NCBI GenBank assembly: GCA_907163375.1
Contig: CAJQUW010012651.1
Location: 62,001-126,000, forward strand
From: Prostheceraeus crozeri
Taxonomy: Eukaryota; Platyhelminthes; Polycladida; Euryleptidae
Length of the DNA: 64,000 nt
Direction: 5' to 3'
Below the pieces are notes generated by a model, which had not been told where the DNA came from, did not search any database, and worked only from the letters and a program-made list of their open reading frames with translations. Position 1 is the stretch's first letter; each line of letters opens with the position of its first letter. The translations under genes were made by a program, and so were the position numbers. This document shows, in pieces, positions 1 to 11,189 of the stretch.

Positions 1-205
1 ATTTAAATTTCTTAGTCGTTCTTCGTATGGAATGGAAGTTAAGTCATGAATATTCCGAGTCAGGCGCGGTTGCACACGTTCGATCAGAGCAATGTCTATG
101 TATAAGGATTGATTCCGAACTGGGACGGCATATTCGAGATGTGGGAGAACTAAAGAGGTGTAAAGCTTCATAAGTACGTTATGGTCTCCTGACATGAAAG
201 TTTCA
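1..205 (-). pseudogene. LINE reverse transcriptase fragment (thumb region)
   Basis: Read on the minus strand, the left edge translates to the post-catalytic part of a non-LTR reverse transcriptase. Recognisable blocks are MKLYTSLVLPHLEYAVPV, then ALIERVQPRLTRNI, then YEERLRNLN. This matches the 'LYKxLVxPHLEYAxxVW...LExVQRRATRxI...YEERLxxL' pattern that CR1/Jockey-type LINEs show after the FADD motif. The copy runs off the left edge of the window, and its 5' part is absent to the right, so it is a decayed internal fragment. No independent function is expected. Confidence 0.7.
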
Positions 206-566
206 AAAGGCGTTTCAAAATGCGATTTGTTGCTTCAACTTTACATGTTTGAAAATTGAAGTCTGAAATATCGGCAAAGTACAGCTTCATAAATTTTTAT
301 GAATCAGATGATGAAAATGAAGCACTTTCAGGAAGCGAACTTTTCCATTGATATGAAATCATTTAGATTCCAGAAGTAGCTCACTGGCTGCAGGCCATTG
401 AGGAAAAGTAGATGTTTATAATCTTTAGAACCACCGCTCACAAAAATCAAAAAATTTGAAAACTGAGTGCTGCGACAGAGTCAAATATCGTTCACGTCAT
501 AATTTGGTAGTAAAATTCCTAACCGGAAGGCATGATAAAGGCAGTTTAAAGCAAAAAATGTTTTTT
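206..566. other. no recognised feature
   Basis: Low-complexity AT-rich sequence between a LINE fragment and a SINE. I see no gene, RNA or clear repeat structure here. Confidence 0.5.
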
Positions 567-752
567 TAGCGTCACTGCTCCCCTTACTGGGGGTTTGGAC
601 GGTGCTGACATAGTCAGACTTTGATTTGGAGCGTTGTGATATTATAGTCCGGATGCCCTTCCTGACGACTTCCAGTGACACTTTCGGGGCTCGACCTCTA
701 GATCGAATGATCGCTAGGTCAAGCATTTAACCACTATGCCACGGAGACCACG
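567..752 (-). repeat. tRNA-derived SINE, family A, copy 1
   Basis: On the minus strand this begins with a tRNA-like head: an A-box-like segment (TGGCATAGTGG) and a B-box-like segment (GGTCGAGCC). A body follows containing GGCATCCGGAC, GTCTGACTATGTCAGCACC and CCCCCAGTA. A second copy with the same order of blocks lies at 41819-41992 on the other strand, about 41 kb away. Two dispersed copies sharing a Pol III promoter-like head support a SINE family rather than a tRNA gene. The copy is diverged and probably inactive. Confidence 0.75.
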
Positions 753-1069
753 TCCATTAGTGTTTTGAAAGTAGTTTAAAGCAGTGTCCGGATAATTTTT
801 GAGCGGTGTAATTGGAATATAATATCTGGTCATTATAAAAAAAATGGCGTGGAAATTCGATGAAATAGCCCGGGAATTTGAAGCTTGAAATCTGGCCGCC
901 ACCCTGAGGTTCCTCGATATGCCGTCAATTTAGTATTAATCACACTTCTAGCAAACCGGAACAGATAAACAAAATATTTAATTCTTTGAGCAACTCTCAT
1001 GTTCACATCAACTTTATCTCAGAAGAATGGGCAGCCTTCATTGAGAGGACTCGAGACTTTTGTCTCGAC
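753..1069. other. no recognised feature
   Basis: Nothing gene-like is seen. A 21-base word (from CAGATAAACAAA to TATTTAAT, about 961-981) recurs near 36581, suggesting a shared but unrecognised repeat. Confidence 0.4.
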
Positions 1070-1240
1070 CCTGTCCGTCTGTGGAGATGCTACCGCTCTC
1101 AGTAGAGGTTACTAGCCATAACTCGGTGAGAAGTGCGACTTTGTGAGTGTGGGAAGGTTTCCCCACCCAGCTTGCTGGTGTGACTTAGTGTTTTGGGTAG
1201 TGGAGAGATGAACAAGAAGCAGACAATTGTCTAAGTTCTA
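1070..1240 (+). repeat. SINE family B, copy 1 (5'-poor)
   Basis: The stretch holding ACCGCTCTCAGTAGAGG, GGTTACTAGCC, GGTGAGA and GTGTTTTGGGTAGTGG aligns block by block with 44500-44670, where the copy also has a tRNA-like head. Here the head is not convincing, so this copy is probably 5'-truncated or strongly decayed. Confidence 0.6.
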
Positions 1241-2004
1241 TCAGGTTAAGGTGATGGAATTTCTCGGAATTGACTCCCTCTACTCACATATACTCATGTA
1301 CGGTAATTATAGTCTGTATGCAGTGAATATGAGTCACATGTGATAAATGAGGGCGTGTGTTTTCCTCGCGGCCGAATTATTTCATAGTTTAGCAAGAAGA
1401 TTTATCAAGATGGATAGATAACTAGAGGTTGCATTTTAAGCTGCGTAGCGGCACCGTTTTAAAGAAAATGAAACTTATAATGCTTTATTGAATTATCATT
1501 GGAAAAGTACATAGCTGTTCGTAAATGATAGTTCAGAATTCTGTGTAATTTGTTGAGGGAAATAAAGAGAATTGCCACACTCGGTAACTACGCACAATGA
1601 AGCAAAATACTTGCCCCAGTAATTGCTTATAATTTTAGGCATTTGAGATCAAATGTCGAGATATGAGACCTCATATATGTATATTCATGGTCTGTATAGA
1701 GTGTCGATGACATCAAAAGCATTGGTTAGGTTAGTGTCTGTTCCGAGTAACAATATAAACCGGGCTCAACTGTTTTATCTTTTAAAAATATGCTTAACAT
1801 GTGCTTGTGCACTCCGTCGTTATAGAACCGCGTAGCTGAAACGAAATTCAAACAACCGCTATGTAAATGTTCTTTTGCTTTATTGTGCTGGATTCTTGTC
1901 GATGGCGATCTATATTTTCGCATTGACTGGTTCTGCTTGAATATGAAATATTATCATGATCTAATTTTTGATCCAAGGGATATCAGGGACTCTTCTCTCT
2001 GCAG
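1241..2004. other. probable intron or upstream sequence of the zinc-finger gene
   Basis: No exon is recognised. The stretch ends in a polypyrimidine tract and AG (CTCTTCTCTCTGCAG, ending 2004) that fits a splice acceptor for the zinc-finger exon. Upstream exons are not identified and may lie left of the window. Confidence 0.45.
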
Positions 2005-3311
2005 GTTTTTCCAATGCGTTGGCTCCCCGCTCTCACTCAAACATCTTCGATCTTGCTTACTCGCATTCTGCTCGTGTCCATCCACCCCCATTACCTCGTA
2101 TCTCAGGGCTTTGTACGAAGGCTCGAAAACGTGCGGACGTCGATATTGATTTTGGAGGTTCTACAGTTCAAGATGATTCACAGGATGAAGAAGCTGATCT
2201 TTCATCCACGCCAATCCTACGTAACTCTCATCAAGAACGTTTCGCTCGTCCACCATGTACACCGCCTGTCCTAACTGCGTGGAGCAATCAAATTGAAGAG
2301 ATTGAAGACGATGAAGCCGTGCCGATCAAGATGGAGCCTCAGGAGATGGAGCCTGAAGTCATAAAACCGTTGGAATTGAGGGAACCGTCTCCCCTCCCGC
2401 CGGATCTTGTCGCTGAGCCAACGTTGAATGAGAGTGTGAAATCGGGGGCGAGTCGTGGTCAGAGAATGAAGACGGGGCAGCCGCCGAATCTTCAGCAGCA
2501 ACAGCAGAAACAGCAACGTGTCTGGTGCGACATTTGTAATAAGACTTTCGCCAGCAAAGGCTCGTTGTGGAAACATAAGAGAAATTTGCATGGGAAAAAT
2601 CGGCTCCCACCAGCGCCTCCTCATGGATGTCAGCTATGCTCTAGGAAGTTCGATAATCGTATGTCGCTTGTTAATCATTACAGGAAACATAAACGTGAAG
2701 GACGTGGAGAAGCCGTAAAGACACTTCTCCGTCAAGGCAAAGCTCTACGACTGAAGGAACAGAAGGTCTTGTCGGCGAAACTTCCCTCAGTGAACTCACA
2801 AGTGTCGTCCAAATCGAAGCGAAAACGGTCGAATTTGTCAGGTAGTAAGAGTAAAAAGAAACCTAAGAAGTCGATGGAATCTCCGCCGCCTAAGAAGCCG
2901 AGAGTCTCCGCAAGTTTCAAGAGATGTTGCATATGTAAACATGTCAATGAAAGTCGTGAGGAATATCTGCAACATATGCAAGTATTTCATCCAGATCGGG
3001 AGGTGTTTCAATGTGACGATTGTGACAAAATGTTTATGTCACGAGGCAGGTATAATGAACATCGGAGACAACATAAGATCTCCTTCCCCGTCCCGAGAGA
3101 GACGCGAAAAGGGCCAGAAGCGATTCAGGAGGTAGGGGGAGACATTGATAGTCAAGAAATGGGGGAATATGAAGAGGAACCCGAAATCGAGGAGGAAGTT
3201 GAGGGCGAACAAGATTCAAAGAAGCATTTTGAACTACAAGCTGAAGACAGTTATGAACTGAAAATACATATAGATCATGAAGAAGAGGACGAAAATTACA
3301 CTGGGTTTTGA
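2005..3311 (+). CDS. C2H2 zinc-finger protein, 3'-terminal exon
   Basis: Probable nuclear DNA-binding protein. One long open frame ends at TGA 3309-3311. It is open back to 1968 but without an ATG, and a good splice acceptor ends at 2004, so I read this as an internal or last coding exon entered in phase 1. Numbering residues from 1968, four C2H2 fingers are visible: C187/C190/H203/H208, C221/C224/H237/H241, C320/C323/H336/H341 and C349/C352/H365/H369. Before them lies an acidic stretch with IKMEPQE, a consensus SUMO-acceptor motif (psi-K-x-E). Between fingers 2 and 3 is a Lys/Arg/Ser-rich block including PPKKPR, a likely nuclear localisation signal. The C-terminus is strongly acidic, as in some activation domains. 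The first in-frame ATG lies only at residue 122. The orthologue cannot be named. The fingers are not in a regular seven-residue-linker array, so this is not a KRAB-type tandem array. Confidence 0.75.
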
Positions 3312-3956
3312 ATCGGCGTCGTCAGTCTTGATGCTTTGCATTTTGAAGAAATTATCTTGTATTTGTTTCTTCTTTCATACCAAGATTGGTGATGTGATGT
3401 CATTCCTAAGCTGCTAGTGATGACAACTTGTCCGGTGTCTCAAAGGCCATTTGTTTTAAAGTAATCTTTACAATCATCGATGTATGTTTCTGTATATTTT
3501 GGAGATTATTGTATGGAAGTGTAAAATTGGGATTTATTGAAATAGAATATTCAAATGTAAGTAAAAGAACTTCTTCATTAATCATACATGTTATTCGAGG
3601 TACTTTGTGGGGTGAAATTGACATTGACGATTTCAAGTTAAAATGGTCATGACAAAACTGTCCCAGGGAAAGTCACAAAATGAAATTCACACAACAGAAA
3701 CGTTTGCAACGGCTTCTACAATCCATGTTTCTGTTAAAATTTTAGCCGTAAAATCAATAGTCTGACAATTTGAAAGTAGATCTAGTTCAGCCTACCTACC
3801 GAGCTTGACAACTTGTGGCGATTTAGTTCCTGGCTAAACTGGTTGTTGAGAACGTTCCTGTTATTCCAATTTCAACTCAAATCTTTCCCTTAGTCAATTC
3901 CATTTAACCTGACCTGGTGTTGTAGAATCTCAGATACACAGTTGAGCTGTCATATC
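3312..3956 (+). other. 3' flank of the zinc-finger gene
   Basis: Probably 3' UTR and downstream sequence. I found no canonical AATAAA close to the stop codon and nothing else to annotate. Confidence 0.4.
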
Positions 3957-4828
3957 CAGGGATCGCAATTTTTCGTTTTTTTTCCTAAATTAGTCTAATG
4001 CAAATTCAGTGTTTTCCGGATAATTCGTCACCCTTCGTGACATACAAAAAATGGCGAATTAACAGTATAAATATGTTTCCGTAATCAGTATCTTCAAAAC
4101 TCGTGTATTTGTCTATCATGTATTCGGAACTGATTCCTTCCCGTTAAATGAAGCAAATTATTTCTAAAGCTAATGTCTATTGGCTAAACGACCCTTTCTG
4201 TAAATACTAGGTAAATTATCAAGATGGGTCTTGCTAGACCGAGCCTTGTCTATATCGTCATGAGCTAAACACAATTTTCCTTATCATTATTATTATTGAA
4301 TTAACTTATCAAAAGCAATATCTGTAATTTTATTGTACGTTTCTATAGGTCCATCAGTAAATTGTCGTCTCATGGTCGTCTCCATCAGTAAATTGTTGTA
4401 ATTATTAATGTTTTTACACCACAATGTTAATACAATCATTAGGTTAACAAATGATTGCGTTTTCCAAGCAATTATTTCGATACAAATGTTGAATGCTTTT
4501 TGTCTATACCAAAACTCTTTACAAACTTCCGCAAACGAGAGAATTTTGTAATAGCGCTAAAGTGGGAATGTGTGCGATGTTCAGGTTTCTTTGCGAATTA
4601 AGCGTAGAGATTAATATGAAGATTTTTGAATTGGGGATGGAAAAAGTGACGAATTGCGAATTGAAGGTTACGAATTATCCGCACGTTTATAATGTGCAAC
4701 TTATGAAACGTATTCGGGGAATAGGAAATGTGGCGAATTAACCGGAAAACACTGTTTTTCAAATTTATGCATTCAAACCCCGTCTTTCCCGATTTTCCGT
4801 TTTTTCTTGGGTGAATTGCGATCCTTGG
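3957..4828. mobile_element. non-autonomous hAT-like element (872 bp)
   Basis: The ends are inverted: CAGGGATCGCAA at 3957 and its imperfect complement TTGCGATCCTTG ending at 4828. The flanking 8-mers GTCATATC and GTCTCATC agree at 6 of 8 positions, as expected for an old hAT target duplication. A second inverted pair lies inside, CAGTGTTTTCCGG at 4008 and CCGGAAAACACTG ending near 4754, so this may be two nested elements or one element with long imperfect ends. Short open frames inside are not recognisable as transposase. Confidence 0.6.
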
Positions 4829-6588
4829 TCTCATCTATGGCCCCACTTTTCCTCCGTAAGCAACTATATTGCCTTGCCGATGTGCAAAATCCCTGAGCAG
4901 TAGGTCTTCAATCGAAGAAACAAGGATTCTTGAGTCATCACAAGCACAAGAGCAACCCAAAGTTGACATGATCAAATTTTTCTTTTTGGGATCTACAAAT
5001 ATGCTTAGAAATGTTCATCTGTTCTGAAAACTTGACAGCGATTAGATAAACCATCTAGTTCTCGCTGTCTCACCGAATTCCTAACTTCAGTTGTATCAAA
5101 ACCCGAGTGGATTTAAGGAATGTATACAAAAAGTTGTCTTTGTATACTTGCGATCACATTATTTGATTAAAAACAGACCTTCGAGATCTGTAATAGCATA
5201 AAGTTGTAACACTGGTTGGTAGTTTTCCCTACTTGGGAACCGGTTTTCGTTCAACCACGTTCATTATCTGTCAACTTGCCTTTGTCACTACTACATGCAA
5301 TCATGAATAAACAAATTTATGCTTGGATATCACTGTTGTCTTACTGAGTCATCGAACAGAAGCCTAGTAGTAAGGAGAAGCTTATAAAGCTGGCACATAA
5401 CCTGCATGAATGGAAAGTGTGACTCCACAGTTTCAATGGCATTTTGTCTAAATCAACGAAAAGCGATCTCATTTAGCAATATCGGAATGACGATTCAAAA
5501 TCAAATTTTAAGCAGAAACTGGCGATTATTTGAATGGTCAACTTTTTTCCCACTTCTCGTATGATTGGCGTTGCGCGATTTGACAACTCAATAATAAGTT
5601 GCGCCATCCTGACTTTCAGGGCAGATTTATGAAGAATTCTAAATGACACGACAGATTTTTCTATTTAAGTATTGAATCGCTATCATGACTTCCTGTCACT
5701 TTCCATTTGTCTGTTCTTTAGTTTGCCTGCAAATTCATGTCAAAGTTTCATGACGTCAAAGCTGCGAATTCGCGCTTTCTGAGAAGCAGAATGCAGTACA
5801 CTAGACAGGAGGTTTGCTGTGCTTGAGTGATGGAGGAATCCTGTAGTATGCAAGCAAGCAAATTTCTGGATGGACCTAAAGTATATGGATTATTGTAGGA
5901 CAAGATATGTCGAAGCAAAATGAAATACATGTACGTTGCTGATCACGATGCAACGCATTCACGCCTACGAAAGGCAAAATGCAGCAACTGAATGTTAGCT
6001 GCTTATTTGCTGTCAGATTCAAAATATGCGTTTGCTGCATTTACAATAAGTATCAGAAATAATCGATAACTACTAGAAGTATGCCGATACTGCAATTCAA
6101 CACAAAAAATTTCAATTATTAGGAAACCAAACATTCGACTAGAACTTTGGAGCAGCTTGTCCTCTTCACTTTCTGAAGAGTCGTACATCAAATAGAAACT
6201 ATGAAATTCCTTTTCTATTTCATCGGAAGAATCCTCAAATTCGACTCGAGAATTAGTTGATAGCTCCATCTGAAGCTTGGTCCGACTTTCATTCAGTTTT
6301 TCTAGAACACTAGTACTCGCATGTTAGCGAGAGAAAATTTTAAAAAATTTGCGTTCCATTTTCTAGCATGGAATAGAGGCTGTCTGATTTTGCAATATTC
6401 CTTCAACATCATATATCTTAGATATTATATTTATAATTTCTTCGAAATTTTCAGAACATGCCTCCGTTCAAAATTAGCTCGCCAAATGCTATTCAAATTA
6501 TTTTTTCAGTCTTATCTCCTTCGGAGGGTTGTAGAAGGCAAGGTCTTTCGGATCGCCTGCTTTGCTAGTTATATGCAAGTGTGTGCGC
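4829..6588. other. no recognised feature
   Basis: Intergenic AT-rich sequence. Short open frames (for example 6003-6269 minus, Ser/Glu-rich) have no recognisable domain or splice structure. Confidence 0.5.
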
Positions 6589-6608
6589 CAGGGTTGGAAC
6601 CGGTGCCG

Positions 6609-8699
6609 AGCCGGTGGCTGGCGTCATCAAAGCCGAGTGGCCGGCGTATTCAAAACGTGCCGGTCAGTGCCCGGTCTATTTAAAAGCGGTCGGTGGCTGG
6701 CGTCTCTGTACCGGTTGGCCAAGGCTTTGATCGTCAGACATTACTTGGTCAAATGCCAACAGACATTATTGAATTTGCACGTAGCACACATGAAATTCAT
6801 GAATGATAGGCCTACTGGTACTCCGTTTAAGCGAGTTACCTATTACAATACGATGCAATTATTCGCACTTCGATAACATGTTTTGTGCGATAAGCAGTAA
6901 TACGCCTAATTATTTATGATAATGTTCACTACATTTTCAAAGTCAATCAAACACAAGCAAATTGAAAACAGATAATCAAAATAGTGAACTAAACGGTCAT
7001 TGATGTAATAATAATAATACATGCTTATATCTAGAGGCCGGATTTATATTTATTTAAATGGAACATATTTAATTGAATATTTTACGCAGTTGACAAGCAC
7101 ATTAAATATAAATATTTAAGTAAATATTTTCGTCATATGTTTTAAATAAGCAAATATTATTCTACAAATCTTGAATTATATGCTTTTTCCACAGTTGCCT
7201 GAGACTCAAACTGACAGATTCCGTCCATCCTAAGCCATTGAATCAGTATGCCTGTTTCGTAAAGCATTCTGTAAACTTTCCTTCGCTCATCACTTGTGGC
7301 TCTTGTTTTCTCTGTGTAAGTAAGTACTGTGGTCGAGTTCCGAGTTTCAATCGAAACTCGAGCTTCGTCGATTGCTCAGTGAAAATCAATTGAGTTTTTT
7401 TATCATTTAGTATTCGTTCATCAAGGCGCCTTTTTGAATCCGCATATTCAAGTATCAATTTCCGATTATTAAATTACCACCTGAACCAATAATTACCCGG
7501 TGGGGTACATAGCTCAATACCGCATTCGATTGCGCCAAGAATTTCAATGATCTCGCCGCATTTTTTGATGGATTGCATCCGGATGCTGCCTGTATCCGAA
7601 ATTGCAAAGTTTTGTTCTCTGATACTTCGTTGCTGGAGCAATTGACTTAAATTTTTGCTAACTTCCAACAGATTCCCATTGCAATTGAGTCGTTGGAGAC
7701 GCTAGATATGTCAATTGCAGGTAGCTTAGCTGAACTTTCGAAGCTCGAGAACAGCTTGGAATCATTGAATTATCCGGCAGTAGAAAGTGTCAAAAACAAA
7801 TTTTGTGAAGTTATAAACAGAAATGTCGGTCTCAAATTGATTCGGCAGTTTAGTGATGTGACCAATGGTGCTTCGTTTCGAAATTCCACAGGTCAACTCG
7901 ACCCCGGTCAGGGTTCAACAGAATTGTTCCTATACAAGTACGTGCCATTAGTAAGCTGTGTAGTGAAGACGATGTTTTCCGCATACAAACACATTTTCGC
8001 TGACCGGCGACACTTTCACTTTTGAAAACTTGTCTAAGATTTTTATGGTCTGTTGTAAATCGTCTGTCGTCTGTTGTCAACGGAAAAAATAATTGTATGA
8101 TATGAACATGTAATAGATATTCTTGCAGAGCAAACGATGTGGGATTCACACACAGTTTTTAATCGATAATTTCTGTCATATATGCCACTTGTAACAACAA
8201 ATATTAGATATATTTAATTAAATATTTAGTCAATTTTGAATTTTTATCGTAATAGACTTAATATATTCGTAAAATATTCGTAAATATATCTTATAAATAT
8301 ACATCTAAATATTTCTTTAGTTTTATGAAATATTTTTCCAGTCTCTACATATATCTATATCTGGCCTCCACAAGGAAGCGTTAAGCGGTGAACAAGTCTA
8401 AATTCTAATATAATGAAATTTTTTCTAGCGATAAAATTTCTGTGACGGACAATTTGATCACTGACTGTGCTGATGCTACTAAATGTTTTGTCTGCGATGT
8501 GCAAGCTTGATTTAAAGTGATTCACTGAAGTGAGATTTACTTCTTCACTTGTGAGGGAATTTCCAGTGATTAGCGACGTCAATTGTGAACACTCAATTAC
8601 AGCTTAATTTCAGATCTTTTGAGCTTGCACTTGATGTGTGATGACCGCGACCTGACGTCTAAGAGTCTGGAACATTACAATGAGATCGCCAAACGTGTC
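6609..8699. other. left body of the outer hAT-like element
   Basis: The first 130 bases are GC-rich with CCGGTGGCTGG/CCGGCG repeats. The rest is AT-rich, with TAAATATTT-rich tracts around 7040-7150 and 8190-8340. A possible exon follows an acceptor-like TTAATTTCAG near 8613 and stays open up to the Polinton junction, but it matches no family I recognise. Confidence 0.4.
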
Positions 8700-8705
8700 A
8701 TCAAT

Positions 8706-9877
8706 AGTAATGGATATAAGACCGGCTCAGGCCAACCAAAAAAAAAATAAGGTACCCCAAAAATGCAAAAAATGAATATATGACCGATTCAGGAAAACTG
8801 AAAAAAATAAGATACTTCCAGAATGAGTATAGGAAATATTTCATACACTGAAAAAGAGTTTTATAAATAAAAATAATTTTAAGTATAAAATCAAAAAAAA
8901 AAAAGTTTTAAGTTCGTTGAGATTTTTTCATATACTGAGAATGAGTATAGGAAATATTTCATACACTGAAAAAGAGTTTTATAAATAAAAATAATTTTAA
9001 GAATAAAATCAAAAAAACAGTTTTAAGCTCGTTGGGATTTTTTCATATACTGAGAATGAGTATAGGAAATATTTCATACACTGAAAAGGAGTTTTATAAA
9101 TAAAAATAATTTTAAGGATAAAATAAAAAAAAAACAGTTTTAAGTTTGTTGGGATTTTTTCATACACTGAGAATGAGTATAGGAAATATTTCATACACTG
9201 AAAAAGAGTTTTATAAATAAAAATAATTTTAAGAATAAAATCAAAAAACAGTTTTAAGTTCTTTTGGATTTTTTCACATACTGAAAAGAGGTTTATTCTA
9301 AAAAGGTCTAAAAATTTCACGTAGTCGAAAAATATCGAAAATTTAAGATATCTCAAAATTTCACGTAGTCGAAAATCTAAATTATCTCAAAATATCACGT
9401 GTTCTAAGAATTTCGAAAATTTAAGTTGTCTCAAAATATCACGTGGTCGAAAATTTCAAGTGGTCGAAAATTTACGTAGACCAAAAATTTAAGTTGTCTC
9501 AAAATATCACGTAGTCTCAATATACCAGAAGATTGTATTTAAAATATATATTAAAAAATGGATGAAACAAAAGTGGAAGAAACCTCAACGGGGACGGCGA
9601 CGACGAAAATGGAAGAAACTTCGAGAATATATCCTTCGTTATCACAATTAAAAATAACTGAATTGAATAAAGAAAAACACAAGGATAGAGTTAGGTATAT
9701 GAAAGATAAGGAATCTCAATTATTATTAAGATTAGAGGATTACAAAAAATTAAGAAAGAGATGGTCTAAAGTTAAGAATGTAACACAAGGTATTGGAATA
9801 TTTTTAACAATAAGTTTAGGCGCTCTTACAATTGTTATATCTTCAGGTGTTTTAGTAATTCCAGTAGTTGCTACTGC
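8706..9877 (+). repeat. Polinton left terminal inverted repeat
   Basis: About 1.17 kb. It matches the right end in inverse orientation up to GTAGTTGCTACTG. It contains a roughly 116-bp tandem array, a cluster of AAAATATCACGTAGTC-like words (9300-9520), and the first 106 or so codons of the gene starting at 9558, so both ends of the element carry that gene start. Confidence 0.9.
8821..9286 (+). repeat. about 116-bp tandem repeat, four units
   Basis: Units start with GAATGAGTATAGGAAATATT at about 8821, 8939, 9054 and 9171. Each includes TTTCATACACTGAAAAAGAG and a poly-A tract. The mirror array at the right end (about 31740-31972) has only two units, so copy number differs between the two terminal repeats. 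Confidence 0.85.
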
Positions 9878-10574
9878 TTTAACAGGTACGGGTGTTTTTA
9901 CAACTTCACTTGTTACAATGTTAGATAAATCTTTAATAACTAAGAAACGAAAATCATTAAAAACTAAACATTTACATATTAAAGAAGTCTATGACAAATT
10001 ACATTACTACTTTCAAAGAGTATATGATGATAATGTTATTACGTTAGATGAGATTGAAAAATTTGATCAAATAGCTAATGAAGCTAATAAAATATCATTT
10101 CAATTACAGTCAGAAAAAGTTGATGACAAGAACAAACAGGATGGTAAAATTTCTAATGAAGAAAATGGTAAAATTTTTTTAGAAGAACTAAAAACTTTAT
10201 TAAACAAAACTTTAGACGAGAAAATTTTAAACGGAAAGATGTCAGACTCCAAAGCAATAAAAAATAATTTGTTCAGTAAAATGTTTTTGTTGTATTCCAA
10301 TGTTGCCACAAAATTCAAATATTATATTTTAAAAATGGATAAAATGAAGGCTGATAATCAAAAAAGAATCCAACAATTAGACGAGTTAATAAAACAAAGA
10401 AATATTATGAAAGAAAATCATCTTCAACATAGAATGATAAAAGCTTGTATTCAATCTGATATGTTTGAAAAAATGCAGCAAACCGAGCAAGTAAAAACTG
10501 ATTTTGAAAAAACTATGGAACAATTTAAACTCTTGAAAAAGAACTTACAAATAATAATAAACAAATTAATATAA
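9558..10574 (+). CDS. Polinton two-helix membrane/coiled-coil protein
   Basis: An open frame of 338 residues with the start context TTAAAAAATGG, which resembles the starts of several other genes of this element. The Lys/Glu-rich N-terminus ends in LLLRLEDYKKLRKRW. A hydrophobic segment at about residues 77-122, long enough for two membrane helices, follows, then a charged helical region (KHLHIKEVYDKLHYYFQRVY) and a long coiled coil to the end. The layout (basic helix, paired membrane helices, helix) resembles SLATT-type two-helix effectors, but this is topology only. Similar proteins of unknown role occur in other Polintons as I recall them. The promoter and first third lie in the terminal repeat, so a partial second copy exists at 28042-28368. 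Confidence 0.6.
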   Translation: MDETKVEETSTGTATTKMEETSRIYPSLSQLKITELNKEKHKDRVRYMKDKESQLLLRLEDYKKLRKRWSKVKNVTQGIGIFLTISLGALTIVISSGVLVIPVVATALTGTGVFTTSLVTMLDKSLITKKRKSLKTKHLHIKEVYDKLHYYFQRVYDDNVITLDEIEKFDQIANEANKISFQLQSEKVDDKNKQDGKISNEENGKIFLEELKTLLNKTLDEKILNGKMSDSKAIKNNLFSKMFLLYSNVATKFKYYILKMDKMKADNQKRIQQLDELIKQRNIMKENHLQHRMIKACIQSDMFEKMQQTEQVKTDFEKTMEQFKLLKKNLQIIINKLI

Positions 10575-11150
10575 CTGATTCAGCTCACAAAACTATATTA
10601 GATGACTGTGGATTACTAGAATCAAACATTAATAAGAAATTACCAAAATCTATGCAATTTGAACATTCTATTTCATTTGTAGATGGAAAAACAATACCTA
10701 GATTTTATCTCGGACAAAAAGAAATAATTCCACAACCTTTTCGAGGTTTAATTTTTTCAACAGATTAATCTCCTTTTAGTTTAGATAGAAATTTTGTTGA
10801 TCTTTTAAGAGGAGCAGATTTAAAAAATTATGCTGTAGAAGATCTCATAAAATATAAAAGCTATGTTAGATAGAGTTGGTGCAGCAAAATCTCTTAGACG
10901 TTATAAACAATTAGAAAATTTATTATCAACGGGAGTTAAAGTAGGAAGAGGTTTTAAAACAGAAACAACTGTATTTTTACCAGATGATCCACAAAAATTA
11001 CTAAATAGATTAAATATTTTAATATCTGCAATAATAGAAGGACATAATTCTAGTTTCAATGAAATTCATGCTATATTGAAAAGACTGTTGGAAAAGAAGA
11101 TTCTAAATGAAGAGGATTATAAAAGTATAGCTGAAGTATGTTGTTTTTAA
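10575..11150 (+). pseudogene. Polinton coding remnant, unidentified
   Basis: Continues the gene direction of the preceding gene with the same AT-rich codon use. The readable parts are soluble and helical (for example SLRRYKQLENLLSTGV near the 3' end). No domain is recognised. It is a broken part of the element. Confidence 0.4.
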
Positions 11151-11189
11151 TTTTTATAAAAAAAATATTTAAAAATTTTAACTAAAAAA

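Noticed and set aside
567-752. Functional tRNA gene
   Set aside because: Only A- and B-box-like segments are present, no cloverleaf can be drawn, and a dispersed second copy shows the same extra body.
1968-2004. TTG at 1968 as the start of the zinc-finger protein
   Set aside because: It is not an ATG, and a strong splice acceptor ends at 2004, so the codons before it are intronic.
8821-9286. CRISPR-like array
   Set aside because: Units are directly adjacent with no variable spacers, lie in a transposon end, and the genome is animal.
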